DNA of 64,000 nucleotides, taken from positions 1,550,001 to 1,614,000 of the forward strand of contig JACTVC010000001.1 of assembly GCA_018417955.1 (NCBI GenBank). The letters are read 5' to 3'. A model generated the notes under the pieces. The model was not told the DNA's origin. It was given only the letters and a program-made list of their open reading frames with translations, and did not search any database. Both the position numbers and the translations under genes were made by a program. This stretch comes from Laccaria trichodermophora (taxonomy: Eukaryota > Basidiomycota > Agaricomycetes > Agaricales > Hydnangiaceae). This document shows, in pieces, positions 21,950 to 31,664 of this stretch (position 1 is its first letter; every line of letters begins with the position of its first letter).

Positions 21950-24020
21950 TCCATTCCATGGCTCATGTCATTTCTTTTGAGAGCAAGGCTCAGCTTCAAC
22001 TTACCCTCAGGTTTGGTCGCAGAAACTCCTAAGGCATGCAAGTTGAAACAGTTGTCAATATCTGCCTTGGGAAGACTGGTCTCGCGCTCTCAGTGCTCAA
22101 CGCGTTCGTTTCTCGTTCCCTCATATTGAGCACTTCTTCGCTCCGTGTGTCCTTTTTGAGGTCTGGCTCGTTGGGGGTCTCCTTCTCGGGCCTTCAGACG
22201 CGTTGCCTCCCGCATCGTGCCTTCTCCATCGCATCGAAAAACGCCGTCGATGTAGATACTAGCGGCTTCTTCGAACATACCTCAGGCTGGTGGATGTAAG
22301 TCTCATTCATCATTAGTCACTGGTTCTACATTGCTACGTGTCTAGGTAACCAATAACCTACTCACAGTGTCAACGAAAAGCTCCGCCTGGCCGAGCGAAA
22401 ACGCCACTTCAACCTCACCCAGCTCCTCCTTTTTGCAGCCCAGTCCGTCAACCGGTCTTCTCAAGACATAGCGCACATCGAGAAATTGGCAGAAGGCGGG
22501 TTCAACTGGATTTTCCTCATCACTATGCACGATGGTTTCCGCATGGTCGCGCGGATCCCTTACCCATCTGTAACGCCCAATTTGTATCTCGCAGTTGCTA
22601 GCGAAGTTGCTACGATGGTTTATCTACGGTCTATGGGCATACCTGTGCCGGAGGTGTATGGATACTCTGCTTGTAAGGGCAATGAAACGGGACGGAGTTT
22701 ATCTTTACGGAATTTATTGAGGGCAAGAATGTGGTGGAGGTTTTGGATGAGCTGGGGGAGAGGGACGTCATTGAGATTTTGAAGCAGGTTGTGGACCTGG
22801 AGAAGAGGATGATGGACATCACCTTTCCGGCTGGGGGGAGTTTATACTTTGCTAAGGATTTGGAGTATGCACGAGGGCGTGTCTCCGGGCCTATCAAGGG
22901 CATCCCGCTCGAATGCAAGCAGTTTTGCGTTGGTCCGGAGACAAGCCATCCGCTATGGTTTGGACGGAGGTCGCAGCTTGACGTGGACAGAGGACCGTGT
23001 ATGTCCTACCTTTCTTATTTCGTAGTTTGGTACCACCGCGTACTTACGAAAAATTGCAGACACAACTCATGAAGAAGCCATCACAAGAGGAGCAGAGAAG
23101 GAACTCGCCTTCTTACAGCAATTCGGTCGTCCATTGCTGCCTTTCCACCGCATCAGGAGGGAAAATTACAAGTACGAGCCCCAGCAACCCTCAGATCACA
23201 TCTAGAACCTCAAAAAATGTCTCCTCATTGTACCGTCCCTCCTCTCCGATGCCTCACCAGCCTCCAGCAAATTCTGCATCCGCCATCCCGATCTCCAACC
23301 AAGCAACATACTCGATTCTCGCTCGCCAAACTCAGATTCCAAGGCATGGGTTGTAACCAGCATCATAGACTGGCAACATACCGCGATCCTTCCTCTGTCC
23401 CTCCACGCCGGCATTCCTCAAGTGCTGCAAAATTACAACGATGATGCGTGGGGACATATGACGCGGCCTTTGCTCCCGGAGGGGTGGAATGAAATGGAGG
23501 AACCACAACGAGGGAGGGAGATGGAGTTGTTCCGTCGAAGGATTTTCATTATTACTACGTTGGGCTCACGGAGAGGTACCATCCCCGTCATGCTGAGGCA
23601 TTGGCGGATCCGGCGGGCCTGCTCTGCCGTCGGCTGTTTCACGAGGCGCGTGAGCCATGGGAGGGGGAGACTGCTGGGCTGAAGATGGCCTTGGTCGAAG
23701 CGACGACTCCGGAGAATTGGGAAAAGCTGACGGGTGGAGGGGTACCGTGTCCCATCGCGTTTGATGCTGACGAAGTACGCGAGACGGTGAAGCTGGATAA
23801 GGCTTTGAGGCAAGGGGATGAGATAATGGAGAAACTGAGGGGTTGTGCGATTGGGGTTGGGTCGGATGGTTGGGTTTCTAATGAGAGGTATGGGGAGGTT
23901 ATGGAGCGCATTCAGGTTCTTAAGCAAGATTCGCTTGAAGCGGCTGAAACTGAACAGGCACGGAAGGAGAATGCGAAGCATTGGCCTTTTGATGACTTTG
24001 ATGAAGAGGAATATATGTAG
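21950..24020 (+). pseudogene. AIM9-like protein kinase-like gene, full-length but decayed
   Basis: Right-hand copy of the kinase-like gene; the first about 820 bp repeat 19590-20404. Recognisable parts are FFEHTSGWWM before an intron, NEKLRLAERKRHFNLTQ, IEKLAEGGFNWIFLITM, ARIPYPSVTPNLYLAVASEV, RSMGIPVPEVYGYSA, FIEGKNVVEVLDELGERDVI, RHPDLQPSNIL (catalytic loop), SIIDWQHTAILPL (metal-binding Asp) and a C-terminal helix-rich tail ending FDDFDEEEYM. Three breaks: a lost base near 22690 (NETG to TEF), an in-frame TAG near 23203 (SDHI stop NLKK) and a lost T near 23543 (RRRIF to HYYYVGL). Two of the three lie in homopolymers. Translation start uncertain. Confidence 0.75.
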
Positions 24021-24271
24021 GAAGTGAATGCTTCACTAGCAAGGCTCATATAGGACCCCTTGGCTCACGTCTACCGCAAATTCCCCTCCAAAGACATTCA
24101 TTGCTCCAGTCTTAGGATATTAGGTGAGCGCTATCTGTATAATCGCTTTTGACGTCTGATGGAAAGAATGTCTACTGCGATTTTATAACCTAAGAAGGCC
24201 TCTGAAGTTCTGTTAACTCATTTCTCGTCATTGATTGACCATTATTACCAGATTATTACTTTCACTGCGGC

Positions 24272-25789
24272 CTACCAAACGATCATGATGCCTTGCTTTC
24301 TGGAATTTTTAATTTTCTCGTGGGGCAATGTAGCTGCGATTTCAAGACCTTCTGCCCATGGGGTCGTTCCTGAATCTACTTCAAGCCTCGACCAGCAATT
24401 AGCTGATTTTTCTACCTTGCAGATCACTCCCGATGGCTTTTTTAAACCCCCGTTCGCGTGGAGGGTAGCGAAGAAAATCATTTTCTGAGCGTCAAATTTG
24501 GTATCAAACGTATCCTCCATTCCGACGATAATGCTTTCGAGCAATGGCGAGATGGCTTCTTTCCCATTAATCAGAGCCCGACACATTTCAGCAAAACCAG
24601 AAAGAGTCCCCTGGTCCACACAGGGAATGTACAGACGCTGCAACTCCGAGAATTCTATTGTGAGCCTCCGCAAACAAGGAAAAAGCTTTTCATGAGGAAA
24701 AGCCACCAAACGGCCCATCAGTTCCACGATGTTATATGCTTGTAGGTCCAGATCTACAAGACCAGGCGATGCGCGGAGAAGCCGCAAGAGCATGTCTGGT
24801 GACCACACTGGTGCACATGAAGCAACGGAGAGTCGCTCGATCCTCGACAGAAGTTCTCCATACTTGCCTGAAGGGGCAGCCCACCGCTCTACGTGACTCA
24901 CGACGTTGACTTTTGAAAGAAAGCGCAATCTTAGCGTTCGCAGAGCTGGCAAAGACATTGCATCCCATATGCTGGGTTGCACCTGCGGCGTGAAGTCACG
25001 AATTTCCAAAATAATGGTTAAGTCAACGAGACTCGGCAATGATAGACCAAGATCGACTGTTGACCAGTCTTCGAAGAGGTTGAATGAGCCAAGCTGGATG
25101 TTAATACATTGCTTGAGGATGACGGACCACGTTACAGTTGAAATGCAATCCACCAAGATTATGTGAGTTAATTGTCCCAAAGGGAGTATAAAGTCCGAAG
25201 GATAGTAATTTTCCATGGCGATGCTGAGTTTACGAAGATTGGGTGCAATTTGGAAGGCCTCAACCGGGTGCGTGGGGCCAGAACTAGAGTCTAGATCCAC
25301 AAGGATTAATGATTCTAATTGGTCAAACGTTAGGGCACCAGGTCCAGCCAGTGAAAAAGAACTCCGTGGAAAAGGGACACGGAGGTTAAGATGTCGGAAG
25401 TGCTCAGAATGAGGGAAGACGAGCTCGATCAAGAATGAGGAATCAAACACCTTTGATTCGCACCGGAGAGAAAGGGGGGAACCGGCACGCGATTTTGCTC
25501 TCTCGAAACAAAGGGTTGAGCAATCCAGAAGGATTTTTTTCCGGCATCTCCAGTCGCTAGAATCCTTGTAACCATCCTTGACGTAAGTTGAATCAAGCTC
25601 GAGATTATTCCAGAGGCGGGGATCGTTCACAGCTACCTCCCTCCAATAATAACAGACGTGACTCAGTGTCACCAATGTCCTGCACATTCTCTCCACGGGT
25701 TTCGAAACGGCGCATTCATCTTCCAGGTGCAAACAATGCCGAAAGATCTGGGAGAGAACTTCGGGAGGAATCTGCCTGGCCGGTGCCAT
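24272..25789 (-). CDS. F-box protein, single exon, Agaricomycete expanded family
   Basis: 505-residue intronless frame starting MAPARQIPPEVLSQIFRHCL, a typical basidiomycete F-box, followed by LVTLSHVCYYWREVAVNDPR and LWNNLELDST. The C-terminal two thirds are LRR-like without clear repeats. Likely an SCF receptor of unknown target. Only distantly related to the three-copy family in this window. Convergent with the decayed AIM9-like gene. Confidence 0.88.
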   Translation of the reverse strand: MAPARQIPPEVLSQIFRHCLHLEDECAVSKPVERMCRTLVTLSHVCYYWREVAVNDPRLWNNLELDSTYVKDGYKDSSDWRCRKKILLDCSTLCFERAKSRAGSPLSLRCESKVFDSSFLIELVFPHSEHFRHLNLRVPFPRSSFSLAGPGALTFDQLESLILVDLDSSSGPTHPVEAFQIAPNLRKLSIAMENYYPSDFILPLGQLTHIILVDCISTVTWSVILKQCINIQLGSFNLFEDWSTVDLGLSLPSLVDLTIILEIRDFTPQVQPSIWDAMSLPALRTLRLRFLSKVNVVSHVERWAAPSGKYGELLSRIERLSVASCAPVWSPDMLLRLLRASPGLVDLDLQAYNIVELMGRLVAFPHEKLFPCLRRLTIEFSELQRLYIPCVDQGTLSGFAEMCRALINGKEAISPLLESIIVGMEDTFDTKFDAQKMIFFATLHANGGLKKPSGVICKVEKSANCWSRLEVDSGTTPWAEGLEIAATLPHEKIKNSRKQGIMIVW

Positions 25790-26433
25790 GATGTGGGTAG
25801 TGTTTGAGTTTTTTTATCCCCGTTTTGCCGTTCCAAGACATTTCAACTTCTGCACAACCCCTTTTGAAACTGAATGTGAGCAACTGGGAGAAGACTTTCA
25901 GAAACTGCGAATGTCTTTTGTACGTTGGTGGTGTATTCTGTTCGAAGAATTGTAGGACCTTCATTAGAGCAGTGAAAGAGCAAAAGAATTCGGATGTCAT
26001 ACTCACGAGTCAGTCGGCAATAGGTGCCAGGAAAAGTGTCCAGAATTTAATGTACTTTTATGTGTTGTATAGCATGTTTAAAATCATGAAGACTGTAAGA
26101 AGTGGTCAATGTTATAGTGAGTATCGTGTATGAATACAGTGTACATACTTCTTTGTGTTAACGTGCCAACTCAATTTGTGCGCATTGAAATTATCACAAT
26201 CTCGCTATATCTGCTGTTTCACCGACCCAATAAGAAAGATTGGAAGATATCATGTCAACGGTACGCGCTCACGGCGTTAAGTTGAAAAGCAACTGAGAGG
26301 AAGATCAAGTGACCAACAATCCGGCGGCAATGAGGTGATCTGAGAGGGCCGAGCTCTCAAAACAAGTGGAAAACCATCATCTCATAATTAGATCATTTAC
26401 AAGATAGCAGCGAAAGAGTCCACGATAGGAGGG
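25790..26433. other. Intergenic, no gene recognised
   Basis: About 640 bp between the F-box start and the copper transporter stop. AT-rich by eye; short open frames on both strands are unconvincing. Confidence 0.55.
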
Positions 26434-27211
26434 CTAATGGCACGCCATGCCCTTGCCTCCCTGGGTATCGACAAGAATCGCATCAACGTTTATAGTTGCG
26501 CCGAAAATATAATGGCCAAGGGCAGCGCCAACGACGACGGCTGTGATCAAATATGCCTACACCCACCAATCATGAGCTAAGAGACAGAAGGAAGGAACGA
26601 CAGAAGAACGACCCACATTGTACGTCATGAACACCAACATGAGGAAGAATGATAGGAACACGGTGGCGCCATACAAGGCCGCACGGAGGGCCCTCGACAC
26701 AGGAGGTACCAGAGTTCTGTGTAAGAACATATTATCAGTCGGCTCTCTGGGAGTCTGAGTCTGCTCAAACCCAACTTACCCATTCAAAGCCGACTTAACC
26801 GCGCGTCCATTCCGTCCCCCAAGCAACGAGTCCTCCAACCCCTCAGCGCCCTCCGCACCGGGGCTGCTCCCCCTACTCGGGACTCTGATCTTCCCCTTGG
26901 CCGCATTGAGACCCAGCGCGATACGGCGATCCAAGCCCCGCTGGACGACACGGAGGTACTCATAGAAAACCCCCAGCAAGACGATAGCGAGGAGTGAGAG
27001 GACGAATTGAGTGTGCGTGTGGATGTGCCAGGAGCGGAAGACGATGCATGTGTTGATTATGTCTGTGTTCCTGTAGTTGGGGAGGAAGGGGTTAGTAAAG
27101 AGGGGAGATATATCCTGAGAGACTGACTAACCACAACATGTTCATTGAACAGCGAGGGCCGCCGCCGCCTGTGGGCATGTTGTGCCCTGCGTGTGCTGTA
27201 CCGTGGTTCAT
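26434..27211 (-). CDS. Ctr-type copper transporter
   Basis: Small trimeric high-affinity Cu(I) transporter. Start chosen at 27211 (MNHGTAHAGHNMPTGGGG), a short Met/His-rich N-terminus, then CSMNMLW and, across an intron, NTDIINTCIVF. TM1 is near LSLLAIVLLGVFYEYLRV. A cytosolic loop (LGLNAAKGKIRVPS) follows. TM2 carries the MxxxM motif of the pore in LMLVFMTYNV, and TM3 after an intron has GxxxG in VVGAALGHYIFGATINVD. The C-terminus ends GKGMACH, a Cys/His Cu-handover tail. An in-frame upstream extension would translate a (GGT/CCA)n repeat as polyproline and is less likely. Divergent from an F-box gene 143 bp away. Confidence 0.9.
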
Positions 27212-27220
27212 TGCGGACAG

Positions 27221-27258
27221 TGGTGGTGGTGGTGGTGGTGGTGGTGGTGGTGGTGGTG
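27221..27258. repeat. (TGG)n microsatellite
   Basis: Twelve TGG triplets plus two bases immediately upstream of the Ctr start, within the 143-bp divergent promoter shared with F-box copy 2. On the minus strand it is (CCA)n in the Ctr 5' leader, or a polyproline stretch if translation starts further up. Confidence 0.9.
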
Positions 27259-27353
27259 AAGAGGTGGTGATAGTTATGATGCGACCGTGATTCTTGTTCA
27301 AGGATTTCATATCGGACGCCCAATATCATTGCATCCAAAAACTCACCACCCTA

Positions 27354-28583
27354 ATGGACTCGGAACACCTGTACAAGGCCCCAGTATTTCCAACAGAGAT
27401 TACTGAGTTGATCATTGACCATCTCCAGGACGATATCGTCGCCCTAACGCGCATTTCCGGAACATCTCATGCAATCCGTCACTCATGCCACCAACGTCTT
27501 TTCCGATCTGTAAAACTCGTTATTTCACCAACCCCAACAATGTTTATACGAGTCTTTCGGCACAATCCAAGCATTGGACAACATGTTCGGAAGCTGATGA
27601 TACACATTCACCCAAGGCTTTCTAAGTGGGTCCCTGGAAAACAGAACACTCAAGAGCTGGATGCTGAAAACATCCAAACTCTGACACAAACACCATTCGT
27701 AGAGAAGCTGTCTATTTGCGGAATCATAACGTTGTGGAACTCCCTTCACACCATCCTTCAACAGCCGATCCTGAATCGCATCCATTCTGCCTGCTTAAAA
27801 GAATTAACTATTGCCAGTTTTGTGATTCCCATCACAATTTTTCGATCTTGCGTCAATCTTTCCGCCTTGACAATTCAACAGGTGGGGGACTGTGCAGAGC
27901 CGGAGCCCAACGATCAAGCGAGGATGTCACCACGTTCGCCCCAACGCATGAACATTCCCCAACTGCACTCATTTGAAGTTGTATCCTCTACCGCGTTTGC
28001 ATTGGCACTTCTCCATTATCGTGACAGTGATGACTATCCGTTGATCAGATTCGACGGACTCAAGACGCTCATCATCCCTTACTATCATCCCAAACAAGAG
28101 ATGCAGGTCATAAAGGATATCTGCAAAGAAGCAACTGGATTGGAGACGTTTGCATGTGGAGGAATTATGGCGGGTTCCAACTGGCCTGATTTCAGCCACT
28201 TTTCGATGCTGAAGTCCTGGAGAGGACAGGGCAAACTACTCAACGAATCCCTTCTGCAAGGCCTATGTGAGAAACTCCAGACGTTCCCTCAGCCCAATGT
28301 TCTGGAAACTTTGGACCTTGAGATCTTACTGCCTGTAAGCTGGCACTACTTGCCACTTTCCATTCAAAATGAATGGGGACAGCTGGATGTCGTGTTATCT
28401 CGTGGCTTTCCTCGACTGCACACAGTTTCAATCAATGTTGTTTTATACTGCTCCCCTCCGGCAAATCCGGACTCTGAGAACGCCGAGTTACGCGAATCGG
28501 AGAGGCTGTTTCGAGATAAGTTTCAGTGGTTGAACGGAAGCCCAGCTGTGAACTTCAACCTTTCGGCGAGTTTTTGGGATTAG
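27354..28583 (+). CDS. F-box protein, single exon (copy 2 of 3)
   Basis: Intronless frame of about 409 residues, started at 27354 (MDSEHLYKAPVFPTEI) by alignment with its paralogues. F-box ELIIDHLQDDIVALTRIS, then GTSHAIRHSCHQRLFRSV. The remainder is collinear with copies at 20547-21809 and 50922-52160 (FDGLKTLII, LETFACGG, NVLETLDLE). About 110 bp of 3' flank also match copy 1. Probable SCF receptor. A further F-box 5' fragment follows at about 28705-28790. Confidence 0.87.
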   Translation: MDSEHLYKAPVFPTEITELIIDHLQDDIVALTRISGTSHAIRHSCHQRLFRSVKLVISPTPTMFIRVFRHNPSIGQHVRKLMIHIHPRLSKWVPGKQNTQELDAENIQTLTQTPFVEKLSICGIITLWNSLHTILQQPILNRIHSACLKELTIASFVIPITIFRSCVNLSALTIQQVGDCAEPEPNDQARMSPRSPQRMNIPQLHSFEVVSSTAFALALLHYRDSDDYPLIRFDGLKTLIIPYYHPKQEMQVIKDICKEATGLETFACGGIMAGSNWPDFSHFSMLKSWRGQGKLLNESLLQGLCEKLQTFPQPNVLETLDLEILLPVSWHYLPLSIQNEWGQLDVVLSRGFPRLHTVSINVVLYCSPPANPDSENAELRESERLFRDKFQWLNGSPAVNFNLSASFWD

Positions 28584-28704
28584 ACTTGCGTGGGGGTTCA
28601 AGGGTTTCCATTCAGTATTATGTGGTTAAATTCAATATACCGGAATTCTGGCATGAGAGTGTGTTGTACTTACGTGCAACTGAAGGACAGCTGATGCCCA
28701 AAGG

Positions 28705-28790
28705 TCATTGCACTGATGATCAATAATCTCCATGACGATATCCTCGTTATGGGAGCCCGTATCAGCTTCAGGTAGCTCTGGCTCATCTGA
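28705..28790 (+). pseudogene. F-box gene 5' fragment
   Basis: Reads LMINNLHDDILVMGARIS, matching LIIDHLQDDIVALTRIS at the start of the adjacent F-box gene in the same orientation, then loses similarity. Suggests the cassette was once tandem here. Short match, so confidence is moderate. Confidence 0.45.
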
Positions 28791-28857
28791 AAATCATGTT
28801 CACAAAGCGTTATATTGCAAAGTCTAGCAGAAAATCAAAATAGTACAAAAGATACAA

Positions 28858-29439
28858 CTAATCATCCAACACCCAAGCATTCTCCTTGACGAGTTTCTCC
28901 CTCTCAAGGAGGTATTTCCCTACATCAAATTGATAAGTGCTAGTTCGGTACCAACGACATGATACGACTCACCTTCCTTATACTTCTGCATATGATCAGC
29001 AGCTTTATGATAATACCACCCCAACCGTTCATTACATCCTACGCAAAACACGTCTGCTACCGTGTGTACGCCCGTCCTACGTTGTATATCAGCGGATGAA
29101 TTACAGTGAAGGGGAATGGAAGGGGGGACGTACAATAACGACCGGTCCTCCCTTCGTCCAAGCTTGACGTTCACCGCCGATTGCATTAAACTAACCCAGT
29201 GCCACCCTCCCCGTCAGCAGACCACAGTGTTTACGAATGGCGGCAAGACTCACAACCCCCGTCCGTCCCGACCTGAAAAGGCTTTACTTATAAGTTCATC
29301 TTGTAGTGTCTGTCCATACATGAGCAGAGGTTGTAAAGGGGAAGAAGGAAAGGCGTACGATAACAGCAGCGCACTTCAAACACAAGTAGGTTGGGTGCCC
29401 TTCGTATGTTTGGATAACCTGAGTCTTTGTGTCGGCCAT
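28858..29439 (-). CDS. Yippee-family zinc-binding protein
   Basis: Small conserved eukaryotic protein (yeast Moh1, animal YPEL) with a cereblon-like zinc fold; role in stress or growth arrest is inferred from relatives. Start at 29439: MADTKTQVIQTYEGHPTYLC with the first Cys pair in LCLKCAAVI. After introns: DELISKAFSGRDGRG, LMQSAVNVKLGRREDRSLL, TGVHTVADVFCVGCNERLGW with the second Cys pair, then YYHKAADHMQKYKEGK and LLEREKLVKENAWVLDD. All blocks splice in frame and the two CxxC pairs are intact. Confidence 0.9.
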
Positions 29440-29884
29440 TGTGGAGGATGTCATATCCGCCCGCTGAATTCAGAGAAGAACGTTATCCGATTGGACCTTT
29501 GGATGTTGGAGAGCTTTGACCATTCGGGGGTGGGTCTGGCGTTGTGCCGTGGTGGTGATGAAAGTGTGGCCTGCTGCCGCGAGGGGTCAATGCATGAATG
29601 ACTCAGGTTGTTTGCGCTGAAGCTCGTGAGCCTCTAGTCGTCCTAGAGTTCGTTAAATCCACGTCAGAGGAGCGGATGATGAACGGTTTGGAAGAGAAGA
29701 CGTGTTTTGAAGATGATGATTCTCAACGTCGATGTGGGGGTATGATCCAAGTTCGATTCCCCCCTCATATGCTAACTGATTCTCACTTCCCCGTGTCGAA
29801 TTACTCAGGATCTCAATCAAATGGTATCCCATGCAACGATGAATTGAGCACAAGTAGCTCGTAGAAATACAAGAAAATCCTCAT
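29440..29884. other. Intergenic, no gene recognised
   Basis: 445 bp between the Yippee start and the proteasome gene stop codon. A short plus-strand frame (29598-29864) has no recognisable features. Confidence 0.5.
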
Positions 29885-31097
29885 TCAAGCTGCCTTCATC
29901 TCCGTATCCTCATCCTTCTTCATCAACCCCTCCGCAAGCAACAGCGCATTGATCTCCGCAGGCTTGTATATCTTCGCCTTGGGCTGCTTCGTCGCCTCAT
30001 CCAACGTCAACACTGCAAACTCCACTACGCCATCGTCAGTCATCAACTCATGTCCAAAGCCAAAACCAACAAAGAAACTCACACTTCTCGCTCCCCAGCG
30101 TCGTACTATCCATCGTTTTGCTCATCGTCCTTAACACCAGCCCAATGGCGTCCTTCACCTCAATGTCGTCTTTATACTCCTGCTTGAGTAGGCTCTGCGC
30201 CGTGCCGTTGTTCGCGCCAATGCAGGTTGCTTTCCAGCCCGAGTAGTTACCCGATGGGTCGGAGTGGTAGAGCTGGAAGTGGTAATGCGGATCGTAGCCT
30301 GCGTAGAGCAAGGAGACGCCGAATGGGCGGAGACCTATGGATGGGTAGGTGAGCATAGAGGAGGAAAGGGAGGAGAAAGATGCAAGGAAAGGAAGAAGGA
30401 AGGGAAGAAGGAGAAACAGGCGTACCACCGAACTGAGTATACCCCTGCTTCATATCACATAGTCTTTGCGCGAGCAACTCAACCGGGATATCCTCATTGT
30501 ACGTCAACAAATGGCTTTGCGCCGCTGTCCTCGCGAAATTGATGAGTGAGTTCGCATCAGCCGTTAGGCCTGCTACACCGCCTATCACGTTCCTATAAAC
30601 AGTTCGTCCAATTGAATGACAAAGAAGATGAGAAAGGCAGAACACACGAATTAAGCAAATAAATCTTCTCTCCACTCCCACCGTACCCCCCATCTTTCGC
30701 ACTTGACAGATCGAGCAGCTTTCCTGTCACTTTCTTCTCAGCTGCGAGAACTACCCCGTCTTTTGCTAGGACACCGAGGACGGTACCGGCGTGGGAGATG
30801 GCTTCCATTGCATATTCGACTTTTGCGCAAGAATATGTTAGGTTACGGGTAGAGACGGTAAGGAAGGATGCGTACTTTGGTATAGCCGACCTGTGGGGTG
30901 AATTAATAGTCGAAGAGAGAAAGAGAGAAGGAAGGGGACGCACCTTCTGGTGAGAAGATGGTTGTTCGGCCTGGGGTGATTTGATTAGGTGGTTTGTTGG
31001 TTGGTTATAGGGTGATAGTGGAGCTTACTATCATATCGCCTGGCCTAGTCGGTAGTTAGATTCACGATAAACCAGCAGCAATTAGTATACGCACCAT
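29885..31097 (-). CDS. PRE9: 20S proteasome subunit alpha4 (PSMA4/Pre9)
   Basis: Alpha-ring subunit of the 20S core. The first coding exon is just the ATG (31095-31097). It is followed by exons of 16 nt (31029-31044), 27 nt (30944-30970) and 15 nt (30876-30890), which join to [20 protein letters not shown] and then [12 protein letters not shown]. Further blocks are [72 protein letters not shown] and [19 protein letters not shown]. The C-terminus is the expected charged tail ([11 protein letters not shown]). The YDSR...FSPEGRL proteasome alpha signature is assembled only by microexon splicing. Confidence 0.93.
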
Positions 31098-31664
31098 TAT
31101 GAAAGGAAGAGATTCGTACGAGGACAAACTGACGCGTCGTCTCAAAGCTCAGCACACGCGTCGCCCACTCGGCAATCCCCGTTATCTTATCTCTGCTTCA
31201 CAAGCAAAGCACAAACTCGATGTACAAGTATGTACCAGAAGCGAAAACGAAAAGTTCCGCAGATAAAATAACTATTGAGGACATCGAAGTCCGTCACCAC
31301 CGAAGCCCCCGCAGCAGTCAATACTTCGCCAATTCTTCATCTCATCCCCCGCGCTGCGGGAAGGGGCTTGGATATCCACAAGCAAAGCGTAATTTCATGT
31401 TAAATGTACTCAACTTTGATTTTTTTTACGGACACCCATCATCTGTAATACGTACGGCATACAATGGTAAGTGCCCTGCTTCCCCTGTTCTAAACAATAA
31501 TCAAGGTCACTAAATTGATACAAAAGCGTGACACTGGTCATGAAAGTCCGCAACATCCCAGCCCATAGTCCATTGGTATGAATACATACTAATACAATTT
31601 TAGCAACGGTGGGTGTATAACACCTTCATATTCAATGCGTTAAAAGACATCGAGAATTCTTGTA
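31098..31664. other. Intergenic PSMA4 / aspartic protease
   Basis: About 570 bp. The right part (about 31560-31664) matches the 3' flank of the other protease copies. The left part is the PSMA4 promoter. No gene seen. Confidence 0.5.

Noticed and set aside
29733..29775. gttcgattccccc as a tRNA T arm
   Set aside because: The stem partner does not pair and no D or anticodon arm precedes it.
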